DNA of 64,000 nucleotides, from NCBI GenBank assembly GCA_021018815.1, contig JAITYX010000025.1, forward strand, positions 4,946,001 through 5,010,000, in the 5' to 3' direction. The notes below the pieces were generated by a model that ran no database searches, was not told where the DNA came from, and saw only the letters and a program-made list of their open reading frames with translations. The DNA comes from Talinum fruticosum. Its lineage: Eukaryota; Streptophyta; Magnoliopsida; Caryophyllales; Talinaceae. The position numbers and the translations under genes were made by a program. Position 1 is the first letter of the stretch; each line of letters opens with the position of its first letter. Below are positions 59,301 through 64,000 of the stretch, piece after piece.

Positions 59301-60420
59301 TTTAATGAAATGAATGCGGTGAATGCACATAGATTATGTAGAGAGGAGCGAGTTCTTACCCCGAGTGTTGATGTCGAGAGTATGTTCTCTAGTGGATGAC
59401 TAGAAGTAAACTTGAATGCTTTACCTGTTCTCCGATTCACAACATTTGTGGGTTGAACCACTTCATCTTGTTCCGAGTGATCTTCTTCATTGGCTTGTTC
59501 GTTACGAGTGAGCTCTTGAGTTGTCGCATTACGAGTTTCCTCGTTCGAGTGACCTCATTTTGAGCGAGGTTGAGTCCGAGTCTTTGTAGTCTCGGCGTCA
59601 TCATCATCTCTAGAGAGCTTCGGTTCGAGTATGATGACTCACTTGGCTTCTCCTGTTCAAACTCATCAAACACTACGTGGATGCTTTCTTCCACTTTGTT
59701 AGTTCTTTTATTAAAGACACGATAAGCTTTACTATGAGAAGAGTAACCCGGAAAAGTACCTTCATCCGATCTAGCATCAAACTTGGTCGAGTGATTCTTA
59801 CCATTATTGTGAATAAAACACTTGCAACCAAAGGGCTTAAAGTATGAGATGTTTGGCTTCTTCCCTTTGTAGAGCTCGTAGGGTGTTTTCTTCAGAATGG
59901 GTCCGATGAGGCATCTGTTTAAAATGTAGTTAGTCTGTGTTGATTGCCTCGGCCCGAAATAGTAAGGCAAATTGTGTTCAATCATCATCGTCCTTACTAT
60001 TTCTTCAAGGGTTCTGTTCTTTCTCTCTACTACTCCATTCCGTTGAGGAGTTCTTGGTGCTGAGAAGTTGTGAGAGATTCCATTCGATCGCGGAACTCCG
60101 AGAATTTTGAGTAGTCGAACTCCCTTCCATGGTCGGTTCGAATCTTTTGAATCTGAGTCCGAGACTCAACTTGAATCTTTCTACAGAGCTTGCTGAACTC
60201 CTTGAAGGCTTCATTTTTATGTTTGAGAAAACACACCCAGGTAAATCTTAAAAAGTCATTAATAATGACAAAAATGTAGGATTTACCTCCGAGGCTCTTT
60301 CTTGGGATTTCACCACATAGATCCATATGTAGTAGCTCAAGCACCTTTGTTGTCAAAACAGTCTTGAGAGACTTGAATGAGGATCTAACTTGTTTCCCCT
60401 TGTACATGCTTCATAAATTC
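59301..60420 (-). pseudogene. copia copy 2, integrase, broken
   Basis: The core has LLHMDLCGEI (first Asp, near 60320), IRTDHGREFDYSKF (second Asp, near 60130) and a VERKNRT-like block (Glu, near 60010). The C-terminal part 59988-59437 has KPNISYFKPFGCKCFIHN and PGYSSHSKAYRVFNKRTNKV. Shifts are near 60095 and 60020. 59301-59437 is the linker to RT. In contrast to copy 1 the second Asp is present. Confidence 0.88.
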
Positions 60421-60960
60421 TGTCTTTCTCAAAGACACGATTAGGTAAACCCCTAACCGGACCATGAGATGCCAGCTTTTTGATAGTATGCATGCTAATA
60501 TGACCTAATCTACGATGCCAAGACCAAGAATCATCATGAAGAGATGCTTTTAAGCGAGGATAAATTCTGGCTTGGGTTAGAGAGAGGAATGATATAAGTG
60601 TTACTGGATCTCTTACCCGAGAGCTTTATCTCTTTGGTGGTCTCATCCGAGATGTAGCACTTAGATTGAGTGAATCTTACCTCCTAACCTTTGTCGCATA
60701 GCTGGGAGATGCTAAGCGGATTGTATTTTAGTCCTTTGACAAGGTAGACTGGGTTCACCAGATTGCTTCCATTTCCAATCTTACCAATACCCACTATCTT
60801 GCCTTTGCTGTCATCTCCAAAAGTCACTTTTCCTCCTTTGTATGATTCTAGCTCATAAAACGAGTCCTTGGTCACCTGACATATGTCGTGAACATCCACT
60901 TGTCCAGTACCAATGTCCTTTTGATCTTTTACGAGTGACCTGAAAAAGCAGAGAGAATCT
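60421..60960 (-). pseudogene. copia copy 2, protease and pre-integrase region, broken
   Basis: Near 60885-60925 the active site would read LDSGCSRHMSGD, but one extra base after GAC shifts the frame inside Asp-Ser-Gly. The open segment 60899-60684 then carries GGKVTFGDDSKGKIVGIGKI and LKYNPLSISQLCDKG, the usual sequence between protease and integrase in copia elements. Zinc-binding residues of the pre-integrase region follow toward 60420 in broken frames. Confidence 0.82.
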
Positions 60961-62763
60961 AACCCTTCTCACTTCCTCTAACGAACCCAGTAACATTCCT
61001 TACTGTGGTTCTTTTCTGAGGAAGAAGGTGTTTTGGAACCCAAATTTGAATGACTTTGGGTTTTGTCGGATTCTGAGTCTTCCTCTCGAGAAGCTGAGTC
61101 CGTGTCTCTTTCTTTTGAAAACCTTTCCTTTTGAAACAGGAGAGAATGGTTTCTTTTTGTAAATAGTTACGGGCTTAGTCCTCCCTTCATTTCGTGAATG
61201 GGATCGTGCTCAGCTTTCCTGAACTTTACGAGTTCGGAATCCTTTTGAACAATTCCGAGTAAGAATTGGATTCTTCCTCTTTGTTGAAACCAAGACCTTC
61301 TTTTCGAAAAGAGACACATTGTGATCCTAAGAGCATGTCAAGGTTCTTCGACCTTGAGTAAACTTTAAAACCAGATCTTGAGACTCAGTGAGCTTCCTTT
61401 TTAGTTGCTCATTTTCTTTCCTGAGCGGCTCGGACTCGGTCTCATTAGATTGAGCACTAGTCTTGAGTTCTCTCGAATGATAGTCTCAATTTTTCTAATT
61501 CATTTTTCAAAGAAGTGCCCTCGAAGTAATTAACTCAAGTTGTTCTTTGAATTGAGAAGAATCGAATTGGACTTTTCTTCCAACGTAAAAATATACTTAG
61601 CTAAATCAACTTTGGAGAACTTAAGAAAGTATTCGATTACCTCCCGAGGATTTGTTTCCTCATTGTGCGAGTCCGAGTCGACTCTGTTCAGCTTCCGAAT
61701 CGAAATTGCCATTAGACATTTCGAGTCATCTAAATCCTCATCATCTTCCGATGAATCCTCATCACTCCATGTTGCCATCATGGCTTTCTTCTTCTTTCTG
61801 TCCCTTTTCCTTTTTGGACAGTCCTTGACAATGTGGTCTTTGCTACCACATTCAAAACAACCAGAATTCTTAGTCAAAGAAAATTTAGACGGGAAGTAAA
61901 CTTACCTTTTCTGTCTTTCTTATCTTTCTTGTAGAATTCTTCTTTTGGCCTTTTGTCCCATCTTTTGTGCTTCATCATTCTCTTAAAGCCTCTTGCAATG
62001 AGTGCCATGGGATCGTCTTCCGAGTCGAAGAGCTCGGATTTGCTTCTTTGGATTCCGAGGCTTTCGGTGCTAAGTTTCTTTTGGTACGCCCTCAACATCC
62101 TCTTCTTTTAGATGGATCTCATGAGTTAGAAGCTTTCCGATGAGCTCGTCCGGCTTTAAGAGTGAAAGGTTGTGAGCCTCCTCTATGGCAGTCACCTTCG
62201 GACCCCATCGTCTCTTGGGTAGGCTTATGAGAATTTTCCAGGCACATTTCTTCATGGGAAATTTTCTTTCCCGGAGATTTGAGATTATTGGTAATCTCGG
62301 TGAAGCGAATGAACATCCGAGTAATGTTCTCCTCTGTCTCCATTTTGAAAAGCTCATATTTATGAAGATACTCGACTGATCTTTGCTTGTCTTACTCGAC
62401 TTGTACCTTCGTAGGTGTTGACTAAAGTATCCCACACCTCTTTAGCAGAGTCACGAGCGGAGACTCGATTATATTCTTCTCGAGCTTATGGCGCACATAA
62501 GGATGTTCATTGCTTTGAATTTCTTTCCGAACTTCTCTGCTTCTCCTGGTGTGAACTCAGCCTTCGTCTTGGGAATGATTCTGAATTCATCTGTCTTCAT
62601 TGGAATATAGTTTCCTTGTTATATGATTTCCCATACCTTTTCATCATGATCCATAAGAAAACATTCCATGAGCTTCTTCCAAGTGCCCAAAGTTTGATCC
62701 TTTGAATTTTAGTGGCTCGTTGGAAGATCTTCCTTTGTCGAACTCTCCGGTGTTCTGAGCCAT
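60961..62763 (-). pseudogene. copia copy 2, gag, broken
   Basis: The start ATG is at 62763-62761, 41 bases past the primer-binding site, opening MAQNTGEFDKGRSSNEPLKF. The UBN2-type gag domain runs to about 62100 in shifting frames and includes ITAIEEAHNLSLLKPDELIG-like sequence near 62170. DPMALIARGFKRMMKHKRWD (62015-61960) and the zinc knuckle CFECGSKDHIVKDC (61818-61859) follow, then an acidic Ser/Asp/Glu stretch. A charged coiled-coil-like tail extends toward 61000. It supplies the N-terminal half that copy 1 has lost. Confidence 0.87.
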
Positions 62764-62803
62764 TTGATCTTTAAACCTTTGGATTGTTAGATCCTTTCTA
62801 AAA

Positions 62804-62820
62804 GGCTAGGCTCGATACCA
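62804..62820 (-). promoter_or_regulatory. copia copy 2 primer-binding site
   Basis: TGGTATCGAGCCTAGCC on the element strand, two bases inside the LTR end, resembles the initiator-Met tRNA site TGGTATCAGAGC used by most copia elements. Confidence 0.88.
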
Positions 62821-62822
62821 AT

Positions 62823-64000
62823 TGAAGGTTTGCTCGGGGAGAGTCCGAGTCACCCTAGAGGGGGTGAATAGGGTGATAGAAGTTTTTCGTGGAAGCTTTA
62901 GCTCTTCTGCCAAAAACAGACAGAGACCAGTTCCGAGCCTAACAACGAGGTCAAAAAGATTGGACTCGAAGGCTATTAAGCGGAATGAGCAAGAGCCGTA
63001 AAAATGTCCGAGTCTAGAATGAACTCGGAAAGATAAGACCTAGAGATTACGTGGAAACGCTCCCGGGGCATAAAACCACGGACCGTGCCAATCCGGACAC
63101 GAAGTCAAATTCATTATTTTGAGTCCACAAAATACCGTGAATCGATCGAACCCGAGTTGTTCCCTTAGACAACTCTATACAAGTTTTCCTAGACTCGAAA
63201 TTCCCTAATCTGATCTAGTACTTCCTAGCTGAGATAACCCTTATAGTTAGGGACAACTAAGCTGAGTTAACCCTTACAGCTTAGTCAAGGGACCTTACAA
63301 AGAATGTAAGAAAGAGTTTGTAATCGAGTACAAGACCTTACAACTCGAAAGTAATGAATTACAGAGTGGGAGTTGTAAGTTGAAGATTGAAAGTAAATAC
63401 AATAACTTTGAGCAAGTATGTGTATTAGCAATATGTTCGGCAACCTTCAAGTCTTGTGAGATGGCTTCTATTTATAGATGACCAGGCAGAGTAGCCGTTA
63501 TCTTCATCTCGCTGACCGAGAGTCCTCTCGTGACCGTTGATAGAAGCTTTCGAGTCACTCGAAAGTATCCGTTGTAATGTGAACGTTGGACAACGGTTTA
63601 ACTCTCTTGGAAGTCCTAAAACCATTAGCGGTGTCTTGAAACATAAGGTGGAAACCACCGTTAAGCTTAGCGTTCAGCTTTTCCAGATTTGGAAACAGAC
63701 ATGCCTCGACACAATCTACTAGGACTGGAGCGAGAGAAGGTGAAGAGCCATGTCTCGCTGGTGATTTGACGTTCGAAGCCGGTTACTTTTGTAGTTTGAA
63801 ACGTGTATCCTCGATTGAATAACATACAAAAGTAAATCAATTTTGGTTCTCAAAGTATAAAATACTTTGGCCTAAGATTAGACACAGATAATAAAATAAT
63901 TACGATAAATAAACCAACCGATTATCCGAGTCGAAACGAAATGGAATTTTCCGAGTCCAATATCCATTATACTCGAATTCCATCCGACTTAGTCTAAGCG
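62823..64000 (-). repeat. copia copy 2, 5' LTR (cut by window edge)
   Basis: It starts TGAAGGTTTGCTCGGGG and matches 53514-54710 along its length. The TATA box (minus) is at 63468-63477. Its end and the target site lie to the right of the window. Confidence 0.93.

Overview
The window is plant nuclear DNA, most likely from a eudicot with a repeat-rich, AT-rich genome. I find no intact host gene, tRNA or rRNA gene. Almost everything is transposable-element or viral-derived, most of it decayed, and insertions are nested several levels deep. The species cannot be told from the sequence.

Layout. 1-5162: a Ty1/copia element on the minus strand (copy 1), cut by the left window edge, with a deletion that joins gag directly to its 5' LTR. 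5163-6920: an inverted pair of fragments of an unclassified LTR-like repeat (family X). 6921-8080: a truncated solo LTR of the copia family. 8081-8519: a movement-protein fragment of an endogenous caulimovirid (virus 2). 8520-27043: a CACTA DNA transposon without a visible transposase, probably non-autonomous. Its interior carries tandem long hairpins and, between two (TA)n tracts, an inverted dimer of a second endogenous pararetrovirus (virus 1, florendovirus-like). 27201-38819: an Athila-like Ty3/gypsy element with 5-bp target duplications and a MITE in its 5' LTR. 38820-42140: more of virus 2, split by a family X LTR. 42144-about 46930: a decayed LINE on the minus strand. 47108-47444: a possible gene fragment. 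49277-53030: a tandem array whose units resemble diverged Athila-type LTR sequence. 53514-64000: a second copia copy on the minus strand with both LTRs (the right one cut by the window edge), all pol domains, and an extra ORF behind pol that has its own TATA-like promoter.

How it fits together. The virus 2 pieces at 41200-42140, 38820-39781, 27047-27195 and 8081-8519 are all on the minus strand and in one consistent order: coat-protein N part, coat protein with zinc knuckle, acidic linker, movement protein. This supports one old viral insertion later split by family X, the Athila element and the CACTA element. Coat protein before movement protein is the order of cavemo- and solendoviruses. 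Virus 1 is different: movement protein, coat protein, protease, RT and RNase H lie in one ORF, followed by a second ORF. Its copies sit head to head inside the CACTA element.

All protein-coding parts show frameshifts, stops or lost catalytic residues, so I annotate them as pseudogenes. Coordinates of domains within broken frames are approximate.
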